Below, one piece after another: positions 1 through 7,624 of a stretch of DNA of 64,000 bases; positions within the stretch are counted from its first letter, which is position 1; the number at the start of each line of letters is the position of its first letter. The DNA is from Rhodanobacter lindaniclasticus (GTDB lineage Bacteria > Pseudomonadota > Gammaproteobacteria > Xanthomonadales > Rhodanobacteraceae): contig NZ_MWIO01000020.1 of NCBI RefSeq assembly GCF_004799035.1, positions 49,984-113,983 of the forward strand, in the 5' to 3' direction. The translations under genes were made by a program, and so were the position numbers. The notes under the pieces were generated by a model. That model ran no database searches and had not been told where the DNA came from. It saw nothing but the letters and a program-made list of their open reading frames with translations.

Positions 1-141
1 GCGATCGACATCCTGCTGCGCGCGATCCGTCGCAAACCCGAAGACCACCGCGTGGTGGTCGACCATGTGATGGCGCATCAGCTGGTGGTGCGTGATTCGG
101 TGGCACCTCCGCCGGTGCTCGCGCGCAAATCGGGTACCTGA
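1..141 (+). CDS. LacI-family transcriptional regulator, C-terminal end (probable xylose regulator)
   Basis: Only the last 46 codons are present; the gene begins before the window. The tail reads as the last helix and strand of a LacI/GalR effector-binding domain, with the HQLVVRDSVAPP signature close to the usual 'LVVRESTAPP' found near the C-terminus of this family. The gene converges on the xylose cluster that follows on the minus strand, and that cluster carries a LacI-type palindromic operator (4781-4794), so this is probably its local repressor. Family assignment rests on a short C-terminal match; the specificity is inferred from position. Confidence 0.75.
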   Translation, partial: AIDILLRAIRRKPEDHRVVVDHVMAHQLVVRDSVAPPPVLARKSGT

Positions 142-337
142 GGAACCACGCCGACCAGCGGGGCGGCTGCGCACGGGTTCGCGGGCCCCGGCGGTGGAAA
201 CCCGGGCAGCGGGGCAAAGCCGTTTTGGGTCAGGTTTGTCGATCATGTCGGGCAAACAGCCGTGGCCACTGACGGGAATGCGCGCAAGAGCTGGCCGGAT
301 GGAGGTGCCGTCACCGGCGTTCCCGCCACCCGGGCTC

Positions 338-1792
338 CTAACCTTCCATCTGCTCCAGCTCCTTGCCGCGCGTCTCGCGCACGCAGAACACCACGAAGAT
401 CACCGAGAGTGCGGCAGCGGCCGCGTACAGGCCGTAGGTGCCGGCCAGACCGATGCCGACCAGCAGCACCGGGAAACTCACCGTGATGACGAAGTTCGAC
501 ATCCACTGCACGGCGCCGGCCACGGCCAGAGCCGAACCGCGGATCTGGTTGGGGAACATCTCGCCGAGCATCACCCACATCGCCGGCCCCCACGACGCGT
601 TGAAGAACACCACGTAGACGTTGGCGACGACCAGCGCCAGCGTGCCCCATGCGCGCGGCAGCGCCAGTTGTCCGCCGGCGTCGAGGGTGGCGTGGGTGAA
701 GGCCACGGCGACCAGCGCCAGGGCGATGGTCATGCCCACGGAGCCGACCCACAGCAGCGGCTTGCGGCCGACGCGGTCGATCAGCGCGATGGCGACCAGG
801 CAGGCACCGATGCTCAGCGCACCGGACAGCACGTTGATCAGCAGCGCGTCGCTTTCGGAGAAGCCCACCGCCTGCCACAGCACCGCGCCGTAATAGAACA
901 CCACGTTGATGCCGACCAACTGCTGGAACGCGGCCAGGCCGACGCCCACCCACACGATCGGGCGCACGCGGCCTTTGGCCCTGTCGATCAGATCCGACAG
1001 GCGCGGACGATGCCGGTCGTGCGCCAGTGATGCGTCGATCTCCTGGAGCTTCTCGCGCGCCGTGGATTCGCCGTAGAGCCGGCCCAGGATGGTCAGCGCC
1101 TCGGCGTCGCGCCGCTTCAGCGCCAGGAAACGCGGACTTTCGGGAATGAACAGCAGCGAGCCCAGGAACAGCGCCGAGGGCAAGGCCTGCACCCAGAACA
1201 TCCAGCGCCAGGCCGCCTGCTGCAGCCACAGCGTGCCGGTGGATGCGCCGGCTGCCTGGGCCAGCAGGTAATTGCTGAGAAAGGCGCAGAACAGGCCGCC
1301 GATGATGGCGATCTGCTGCATCGTGGCCAGCCGCCCGCGATAGCGCGCCGGCGCCACCTCGGCAATGTAGGCCGGGGCGATGATGCTGGCGGCGCCCACG
1401 GCGAAGCCGCCGGTCACGCGCGCGGCGATGAACCACCAGGCGGTGGCCGACGCACCGGCACCCAGCGCCGACAGCAGGAACAGCACCGCGGTGACCAGCA
1501 ATACCGAGCGGCGTCCCCAGCGATCGGCCACGCGCCCGGCGAAGAACGCGCCGACCACGCAGCCGAGCAGCATCGAGCCGACTTCGAAGCCGGTGGCGGC
1601 CGCCCCGGTGCCGAAGGCCGCCTTCAGGCCGTCGATGCTGCCATTGATGACGCCGCTGTCGAAGCCGAACAGGAAGCCGCCAAGGGTGGCCACGCAACTG
1701 ATCCGCACGACCAGCCGCAGGTTCTCCTCCCGTGGCGCGGGAGCGGCGGGTTCACGCGCAAGACTTTGCACACTGGATGTGTTCGCTGCCAT
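338..1792 (-). CDS. MFS sugar porter, probable D-xylose:H+ symporter
   Basis: A 484-residue inner-membrane protein of the sugar porter branch of the major facilitator superfamily. Twelve hydrophobic segments follow a short hydrophilic N-terminus. Family motifs are present: GGFLFGFDSGVINGS in TM1, VADRWGRRS in the 2-3 loop, FIPESPRF after TM6, and VRETRGKE after TM12 in place of the usual PETKG. The ATG is preceded by GAGGGGAACC. It is the third gene after xylB and xylA, 87 bp downstream of xylA on the same strand, which points to xylose as substrate and to control by the same operator. The substrate is inferred from the neighbours; other pentoses or glucose are possible. Confidence 0.88.
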   Translation of the reverse strand: MAANTSSVQSLAREPAAPAPREENLRLVVRISCVATLGGFLFGFDSGVINGSIDGLKAAFGTGAAATGFEVGSMLLGCVVGAFFAGRVADRWGRRSVLLVTAVLFLLSALGAGASATAWWFIAARVTGGFAVGAASIIAPAYIAEVAPARYRGRLATMQQIAIIGGLFCAFLSNYLLAQAAGASTGTLWLQQAAWRWMFWVQALPSALFLGSLLFIPESPRFLALKRRDAEALTILGRLYGESTAREKLQEIDASLAHDRHRPRLSDLIDRAKGRVRPIVWVGVGLAAFQQLVGINVVFYYGAVLWQAVGFSESDALLINVLSGALSIGACLVAIALIDRVGRKPLLWVGSVGMTIALALVAVAFTHATLDAGGQLALPRAWGTLALVVANVYVVFFNASWGPAMWVMLGEMFPNQIRGSALAVAGAVQWMSNFVITVSFPVLLVGIGLAGTYGLYAAAAALSVIFVVFCVRETRGKELEQMEG

Positions 1793-1879
1793 TTCCGGTT
1801 CCCCTCCTGCGTCGATGCCGGCCCCGGCCGGTGCGCGGCCCTCCCCGCCACGACCGGTGCGACTGGCGATGCGCCGGTG

Positions 1880-3220
1880 TCAGCGCGCCAGGTACTGATT
1901 GATGAGGTTCTCGTAGCGTTCCTGCTTGCCGCTGGTCTGGATCGGCTCGCCATGGCCGGCGGCCAGGTCGCGCAGCGCGGCCAGATCCGTCTTGCCCTGC
2001 GCAAAATCGCGTCCCGGGCCTTCATCGAAACTGGCGTAACGTTCGGCGCGCCAGCGTTCCCACGGTGACTGCGTCTGCAGCGCATAGGCCACTTCCAGGC
2101 CTCGCGCAAAGCTGTCCATGCCGCCGATGTGGGCGAGGAACAGGTCTTCGCCGTCGGTGGACTCGCGACGCAGCTTGGCGTCGAAGTTCACGCCGCCCGG
2201 CGCCAGTCCGCCCTGGCGCAGCACCACCATCATCGCGCCCACGGTGTCGTACAGGTCGCTGGGGAACTGGTCGGTGTCCCAGCCGTTCTGCGGGTTGCCG
2301 CGGTTGCCGTCGATGCTGCCCAGCAGGCCGTGGTCGGAGGCCATCTGCAGGTCGTGCTCGAAGGTGTGCCCGGCGAGCGTGGCGTGGTTGGCCTCGACGT
2401 TGAGCTTGAAATCCCTGTCCAGGCCGTGCTGCTTGAGGAAGCCGACCACGGTCGAGGCGTCGAAGTCGTACTGGTGTTTCATCGGCTCCATCGGCTTGGG
2501 TTCGATCAGGAAATTGCCCTTGAAGCCGATGCTGCGGCCGTAGTCGCGCGCGGTGGCGAGGAAGCGTGCGAAATGTTCGAGCTCGCGCCGGGTGTCGGTG
2601 TTGTGCAGCGTGGCGTAGCCCTCGCGGCCGCCCCAGAACACGTAGTTGGCACCCCCCAGCTCGACGGTGGCCTCCAAGGCGGCCTTGACCTGCACCGCGG
2701 CGCGCGCCACCACGGCGAAATCGGGATTGGTCGCCGCGCCGTTCATGTAGCGCGGGTGGGTGAACAGGTTGGCGGTGCCCCACAGCAGCTTGAGGCCGGT
2801 GGCCTGCTGGCGCTCCCCGGCCAGGGCCACCATGTGCTTGAGGTTCTTCTCGTAGGCGACGACGTCCTCGGCATCCGGTGCGATGTCGTTGTCATGGAAG
2901 CAGTAGTACGGCACGCCCAGCTTGGTGAAGAATTCGAACGCGGCGTCGAGCTTGTCTTCGGCGCGCGCCAGCGGCGTGTCCGCGGACCGGTTCCAGAGGT
3001 AATCGCGGGTGCCGGGTCCGAACGGATCGTTGCCGGTGTTGCAGAAGGTATGCCAGTAGCACACCGCGAAGCGCAGGTGCTCGGCCATGGTCTTGTCGCC
3101 GAGCTTCTTGCCGGCGTCATAGTGCTTGAACGACAGCGGGTTGTCCGACTCGCGGCCTTCGTAGGGAATGCGACCGATGCCGGGGAAGTATTCGCGTTTG
3201 CCGATGAAGGGCGTGCTCAT
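1880..3220 (-). CDS. xylA: Xylose isomerase
   Basis: A 446-residue cytoplasmic enzyme that converts D-xylose to D-xylulose, the first step of bacterial xylose use. The sequence has the class II signatures: [10 protein letters not shown] near residue 50, the catalytic [10 protein letters not shown] around residue 100, the metal ligands in [17 protein letters not shown] and [18 protein letters not shown], and GSIDGNRG with GWDTDQFP near residues 290-310. The frame stays open far upstream through xylB, but homology starts at [14 protein letters not shown], so ATG 3220 is the start. That ATG overlaps the xylB stop by 4 bp (ATGA), implying coupled translation. Length matches the family (about 440). 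Confidence 0.97.
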   Translation of the reverse strand: MSTPFIGKREYFPGIGRIPYEGRESDNPLSFKHYDAGKKLGDKTMAEHLRFAVCYWHTFCNTGNDPFGPGTRDYLWNRSADTPLARAEDKLDAAFEFFTKLGVPYYCFHDNDIAPDAEDVVAYEKNLKHMVALAGERQQATGLKLLWGTANLFTHPRYMNGAATNPDFAVVARAAVQVKAALEATVELGGANYVFWGGREGYATLHNTDTRRELEHFARFLATARDYGRSIGFKGNFLIEPKPMEPMKHQYDFDASTVVGFLKQHGLDRDFKLNVEANHATLAGHTFEHDLQMASDHGLLGSIDGNRGNPQNGWDTDQFPSDLYDTVGAMMVVLRQGGLAPGGVNFDAKLRRESTDGEDLFLAHIGGMDSFARGLEVAYALQTQSPWERWRAERYASFDEGPGRDFAQGKTDLAALRDLAAGHGEPIQTSGKQERYENLINQYLAR

Positions 3221-4761
3221 GGGATGGGATGCCTCGTTGTCGATGCGTGAGGGGATCCGGGCGTGGCAGCGTCCGGGGTGTCGGCCGCGATGGCTTCCAG
3301 CTGATGCAGGAAGCGGTCGTAGTGCCGTCGATAGGCCGTGGCGGCATCCACGTCGGGTCGGGTGGAAAGTTCGGGCGCCAGGCGGACGTGCTCGTCCGTG
3401 ACGGCGGCGATGGCGGCGCGCCCGCCATCGGCATGGTCCAGCGCCCACAGCGCCTGCAGGGCGGCGCCGAATGCCGCGCCTTCGGTCTGCGCGGGCACGT
3501 CCACCGGCAGTTCGAAGATGTCGGCGATCATCTGTCGCCAGGCGGGGCTGTGGCTGCCCCCGCCGGTAAGGCGGATCGCGTCGAAGTGCAGCCCGGCGGC
3601 CAGCAGGAAGTCGTAGCCGCGGCGCAGCGTGTAGCTGGCACCTTCCATGGCGGCACGGTAGAGGTTGCCGCGGGTGAGGTTGGCCGCGTCCATGCCATGC
3701 AGGCTGGCGCGTGCGTGCGGCAGGTTGGGCGTGCGCTCGCCGTGGAAGAACGGCAGCAGCACCAGTCCATCCGCGCCCGGCGTGGTGCCGGCCATCACCG
3801 CGTCGCCGTCGCGGCGGTCGAAACCGAAAGCACGCGCCACGTTGTCCGTGGCCACGGTGCAGTTCATGGTGCAGATCAGCGGCAGCCAACCGCCGGTCGA
3901 GGAGCAGAACGCGGCCCACCGACCGGCGTCGTCGACTACCGGACGGTCGGCGTGCGCGAACAGCGTGCCGGAGGTGCCCAGGCTCATGCTCAGCACGCCG
4001 GGGACCACGTTGCCGGTACCGATCGCCGCCATCATGTTGTCGCCGCCGCCGGCTGACACGCGTAGTGTCCGCGGCAGCCCGAGTTCGTCGGCGGCTGCCG
4101 GGGAGATGCGGAAACTCGCATCGGCCTCGACCAGCGGCGGCAGGCAGGCGGCGAGGTCGCGCTCGCCGTCGGTTGCGGCCAGCATGGGGGCCGACCAGCG
4201 TCGCGTGCGCACGTCCAGCCAGCCCGTGCCGGAGGCATCGCCGTGTTCCATCCAGCGCTCGCCGGTCAGCCAGAAATTCACGTAGTCGTGGGGCAGCGCG
4301 ATGATGGCCAGTTGCCGGTACACCTCGGGCCGATGCCGGCGCGTCCACGGCAGCTTCGACGCCGTGTAGCCGGCCAGGACGGGATTGCCGGCCAGTTCGA
4401 TGCAGCGTGCCGCGCCACCCGCCGAAGCCATGATGTCGTCGCACTCGCGCTGCGTGCTGGTGTCGCACCACAGTTTCGCCGGAGCCAGCACGCGGCCGGA
4501 AACATCCAGCGGCACCAAGCCATGCTGCTGCCCCGACACGCCCAGGGCAACCACCTGAGCGCGCTGCATCGCCGTCAGCTTCGCAAGACAGACGCGGATC
4601 GCGTCGATCCACCACTCGGGCATCTGCTCGCAGCTGCCGTCACCACCCACGATCATCTCGAGCGGATGGCTGTGCGTGGCAACGACACGATGCGTTGCAA
4701 AATCGTAGGCAACGAGCTTGACGCTCTGGCTGCCCACGTCGAGTCCGACGACCAAGCCCAT
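3217..4761 (-). CDS. xylB: Xylulokinase
   Basis: A 514-residue FGGY-family sugar kinase that phosphorylates D-xylulose to xylulose 5-phosphate for the pentose phosphate pathway. It opens with the ATPase-fold motif [15 protein letters not shown], has [13 protein letters not shown] around residue 95 (substrate side), [19 protein letters not shown] mid-protein and [19 protein letters not shown] in the C-terminal ATP-binding lobe. It is the first gene of the xylB-xylA-porter operon. Its ATG lies 19 bp downstream of a perfect 14-bp palindrome of LacI type. The last residues (from about 490) are hydrophilic and look poorly conserved. Confidence 0.95.
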   Translation of the reverse strand: MGLVVGLDVGSQSVKLVAYDFATHRVVATHSHPLEMIVGGDGSCEQMPEWWIDAIRVCLAKLTAMQRAQVVALGVSGQQHGLVPLDVSGRVLAPAKLWCDTSTQRECDDIMASAGGAARCIELAGNPVLAGYTASKLPWTRRHRPEVYRQLAIIALPHDYVNFWLTGERWMEHGDASGTGWLDVRTRRWSAPMLAATDGERDLAACLPPLVEADASFRISPAAADELGLPRTLRVSAGGGDNMMAAIGTGNVVPGVLSMSLGTSGTLFAHADRPVVDDAGRWAAFCSSTGGWLPLICTMNCTVATDNVARAFGFDRRDGDAVMAGTTPGADGLVLLPFFHGERTPNLPHARASLHGMDAANLTRGNLYRAAMEGASYTLRRGYDFLLAAGLHFDAIRLTGGGSHSPAWRQMIADIFELPVDVPAQTEGAAFGAALQALWALDHADGGRAAIAAVTDEHVRLAPELSTRPDVDAATAYRRHYDRFLHQLEAIAADTPDAATPGSPHASTTRHPIP

Positions 4762-4780
4762 GCGCAGTGGCTTCCGAGAA

Positions 4781-4826
4781 TGTTAGCGCTAACACAAAAG
4801 CTAGCGCAAAAAAGCCCGGCTGGCAA
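4781..4826 (-). promoter_or_regulatory. xyl operon promoter with LacI-type operator (xyl box)
   Basis: Read on the minus strand there is a -35 hexamer TTGCCA (4821-4826), a spacer of exactly 17 bp and a weaker -10 TAGCTT (4798-4803). Just downstream, covering the expected start point, is TGTTAGCGCTAACA (4781-4794), a perfect 14-bp inverted repeat. It differs by one base from the xyl box TGGTAGCGCTAACA that I recall for XylR of Xanthomonas campestris. An operator over the start site fits repression in the absence of xylose. The operator is seen directly; the promoter call and the regulator are inferred. Confidence 0.75.
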
Positions 4827-4994
4827 GAACGAGACTCTGGTGGCCGTCGAGGCCGCTCGTCGGCGTGGCTGCAGGCAGGTGCTGGTGCGAACCCGCGCAC
4901 CGGCCCTGCCGTGGTGGCATGAGCTGTTGCAGCGCCCGCGGCGCGCGTGGATGGATGGGCGCTGGCGTGCGCCGGGAGCGCGTGGCGGCTGGCG

Positions 4995-6038
4995 CTATTT
5001 CACTGCCAGCGCCAACACGATGCCGATCCACAGCGTCAGGCCCAGCCAGTTGTTGTGGCGGAAGGCAGCCAGGCAGGCGTCGCGCTCGCGCCTGCGGATC
5101 AGCCACAGCTGATAGGCGAACAGACCGGCGGCAACGAGCAGGCCCAGCCAGTACGGCCAGCCCAGGCCGGCGCGCTGGCCGACGAACAGCAGGGCCAGCA
5201 GCAGGGTGCCCATCAGCATGCCGAGGATCGGCAGATCGGCGTCGCCGAACAGGATCGCGGTGGATTTCACGCCGACCTTGAGGTCGTCGTCGCGGTCGAC
5301 CATGGCGTACTCGGTGTCGTAGATCACCGACCACAGGATGTTGCCGAGGAACAACAGCCAGCCCAGCGGCGGCACGGTGTGCGTCACCGCGGCGAACGCC
5401 ATCGGGATCGACCAGCCGAACGCCGCGCCCAGCACCACCTGCGGCAGGTAGGTCCAGCGCTTGGTGAACGGATAGATCGCCGCCAGCGCGGCGCCGGCGA
5501 AGGCCAGCTTGATCGTCAGCGCATTGGTGAACAGCACCAGCACGAAGGCGACCGCCAGCAACGCGGCGAACACCAGCAGAGCCTCGTTGGGCGTCACCCG
5601 CCCGGCGGCGATCGGTCGCCCGGCGGTACGCGCCACCTGCGGGTCGAGCTTGCGGTCGGCGTAGTCGTTGATCGCGCAGCCGGCCGCGCGCATCGCGAAC
5701 ACGCCGAGGGTGAAGATGATCAGCGGCTTCCACGGCGGGAAATCGCCGGCGGCCAGCCACAGCGCCCACCAGGTCGGCCACAGCAGCAGCAGCGCGCCGA
5801 TCGGCCGGTCCATGCGGGTCAGCACCAGGTAGTCGCGGGCTTTCTCGCGGTGGCGTGCCGGCAACTTCTGCAGCAACCAGTCGAGCACGCGGGTGGCGCG
5901 GGTGGAGCTGTCCGCGGGACGCGCAACGGCGGGCTTGGCGACGGTTTTCGTCGTCGCGGCCGGTCGTGATCGCGGCCGCACGGCCGGCGCGGGTGCGCCG
6001 GGCTTGCGGGGTTTGCGTTTGCGCGGAGGCGTGGCCAT
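4995..6038 (-). CDS. ubiA: 4-hydroxybenzoate polyprenyltransferase with basic N-terminal extension
   Basis: A 347-residue integral membrane prenyltransferase that attaches the polyprenyl tail to 4-hydroxybenzoate in ubiquinone synthesis. The first Asp-rich motif NDYADRKLD (near residue 123) and the second one DTEYAMVDRDDD (near residue 240) bind Mg-diphosphate; about eight hydrophobic segments are visible. UbiA is usually near 290 residues; here about 50-60 extra residues at the N-terminus are rich in Lys, Arg, Pro and Ala. A later start cannot be excluded, but no better Met with a ribosome site is obvious before the conserved YLVLTRMDRPIG. It is transcribed alone; neighbours do not share the pathway. 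Confidence 0.93.
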   Translation of the reverse strand: MATPPRKRKPRKPGAPAPAVRPRSRPAATTKTVAKPAVARPADSSTRATRVLDWLLQKLPARHREKARDYLVLTRMDRPIGALLLLWPTWWALWLAAGDFPPWKPLIIFTLGVFAMRAAGCAINDYADRKLDPQVARTAGRPIAAGRVTPNEALLVFAALLAVAFVLVLFTNALTIKLAFAGAALAAIYPFTKRWTYLPQVVLGAAFGWSIPMAFAAVTHTVPPLGWLLFLGNILWSVIYDTEYAMVDRDDDLKVGVKSTAILFGDADLPILGMLMGTLLLALLFVGQRAGLGWPYWLGLLVAAGLFAYQLWLIRRRERDACLAAFRHNNWLGLTLWIGIVLALAVK

Positions 6039-6083
6039 CGCCGGGAGTTTAGCGTGCGTCGCGCGGGCGCAGCGCCAAGCCCG

Positions 6084-7478
6084 TCACTTGGCGGACGACT
6101 CCGCCATCGGCGCGGGCGAGCGCTCGAAGCTGCCCGCGAAGCCGGGGAACACCACCGGGCTTTCGTAGCCGTCGGCCGAGACCGCCGACACGCCGAAGAA
6201 CCAGTCGTCGATCACCACGTCGGTCAGCACCGCCTGGTCAACATCGCCGACCGCGCGCGCGTACTGCCATTGCGGCGCGGTAGTGTCGCGCCAGTGCACG
6301 CGGTAGCCGGCGGCGCCGGGCACCTTGCGCCAGCTCACCGTGGTGTCGGTGGCCAGCGCGCCCTTGGTCTCGACCTGCGTCGGCGGCGCCGGTGCGCGGC
6401 TCAGGCTGGCCATGGTGATCGCGTTGAGCGCGGTGACCCGCGCCAGGTAGCGGAAGTCGATGCCGTCGATGGTGTCGCCGTAGTCGATGCCGCCTTCCTT
6501 GCGCAGGTCCTGGTGCTGGCGGGTGTAGTTCTCGTGCGCCTCGCTGACCCGCACGGCCGGATAGCCGGCCTGCAGGAACGGCACCTGGTCGCCGCCGCGG
6601 CCGAAGCGGTCGGTGCGGTAGATCATGCGCACGTCGAGGTCGGGCAGGTACTGCCCGGCGAGGCGGTCGATGTAGCGCGCCAGGTTGCGCGAGGGCGAAT
6701 CGACCTCGCCGCCGTGGTAGCGGCGGTAGTCCGCCTGGGCCTGGCTTTCGTTGGTCTTGGTGCCTTCGGAGAACACGCGCACGGTGGTGTTGTCGATCAC
6801 GCCGTTCTGGCCGTGGCTGTTGCCGACGATGTCGTTGTTGAGCTCGGCCTCCACCTTCCAGCCGTGCGCCACCGCGTAGTCGGCCAGCACCTTGCCGCCG
6901 TACAGGCCCTGCTCCTCGCCGGACAGCGCGGCGAACACCAGGGTGGCGCGGTTGTCGTACTTCGACAGCAGCCGCGCGGCCTCGATCAGCGCCGCCACGC
7001 CGGAGGCGTCGTCGTTGGCGCCGGGGGCATCGCTGGTGGTGTTCATCACGTCGCTGACGCGCGAGTCCAGGTGGCCGGTGATCACGATGACGCGCTCCGG
7101 GTCAGTGCTGCCGCGCTTGATCGCCACCACGTCCATCACCTCGGTGGGCCTGGGTGCGCGCTTGCCGCTGAACATCTGCGAGGGCGTGACGACTTCGATG
7201 CAGCCGCCGCAGTCCTTGGCGATCGCCTCGAAGCGCGACTTCACCCAGCGTCGGGCGGCGCCGATGCCGCGGGTGTCGGACTTGGTGTCGGACAGCGTGT
7301 GGCGGGTGCCGAAGCCGACCAGGCGGGTGATCGTCATGCGCAGTTCGACCTGGCTCGGGGCGTCGGCCAGCGCGTGCAGCGACGGTTGTTCGCGCGGTAC
7401 CGCCGGAAAATCCGTCGCGGCGGCAGCCGGCATGCAGGCAAGCAGGAGCAGGGCGGACGGCAGCGTCAAGCGGAGCAT
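6084..7478 (-). CDS. Secreted M28-family zinc aminopeptidase with C-terminal FnIII-like domain
   Basis: A 464-residue protein with a Sec signal peptide (residues 1-21, LLLLACMPAAAATD). The M28 dizinc site can be followed: His in ITGHLDSR (near 137), Asp in PGANDDASG (near 155), the catalytic Glu pair in LSGEEQGLYG (near 185), Asp in NNDIVGN (near 215) and His in SEAHENY (near 315). After about residue 360 comes a fibronectin III-like module (VSWRKVPGAAGYRVHW ... GVSAVSADGYES). It probably trims peptides in the periplasm or medium. It lies just downstream of a second secreted peptidase gene on the same strand, separated by a terminator. Confidence 0.9.
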   Translation of the reverse strand: MLRLTLPSALLLLACMPAAAATDFPAVPREQPSLHALADAPSQVELRMTITRLVGFGTRHTLSDTKSDTRGIGAARRWVKSRFEAIAKDCGGCIEVVTPSQMFSGKRAPRPTEVMDVVAIKRGSTDPERVIVITGHLDSRVSDVMNTTSDAPGANDDASGVAALIEAARLLSKYDNRATLVFAALSGEEQGLYGGKVLADYAVAHGWKVEAELNNDIVGNSHGQNGVIDNTTVRVFSEGTKTNESQAQADYRRYHGGEVDSPSRNLARYIDRLAGQYLPDLDVRMIYRTDRFGRGGDQVPFLQAGYPAVRVSEAHENYTRQHQDLRKEGGIDYGDTIDGIDFRYLARVTALNAITMASLSRAPAPPTQVETKGALATDTTVSWRKVPGAAGYRVHWRDTTAPQWQYARAVGDVDQAVLTDVVIDDWFFGVSAVSADGYESPVVFPGFAGSFERSPAPMAESSAK

Positions 7479-7534
7479 CGTGAGTCCTCGGCGGCGAAAA
7501 ACCGACCATACAACCTGGCGTGCCCGCGTGGCGC

Positions 7535-7563
7535 AAAAAAAAGCCTGCCCGGGCGGGGCAGGC
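7535..7563 (-). terminator. Intrinsic terminator after the S53 peptidase gene
   Basis: On the minus strand an 8-bp GC stem (GCCTGCCC paired with GGGCAGGC, 7543-7550 and 7556-7563) with a 5-nt loop is followed by eight T residues (7535-7542). It sits 62 bp after the S53 stop codon and 57 bp before the M28 start, so the two peptidase genes are probably separate transcription units. Confidence 0.85.
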
Positions 7564-7624
7564 CGAAGCCTTCCGTGGCTTCCATGAAAAGCTGCGCTTC
7601 CCTGCGCAGTACGGGGCTTGCAGG

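Noticed and set aside
142..337. Terminator between the convergent LacI-type gene and the sugar porter.
   Set aside because: Short GC-rich stems exist but none with a clear T-run in either direction.
1880..4615. A 911-codon open frame running through xylB into xylA, which could look like a fusion.
   Set aside because: The first half is xylB read in another frame with no protein character; xylB and xylA are separate genes with an ATGA overlap.
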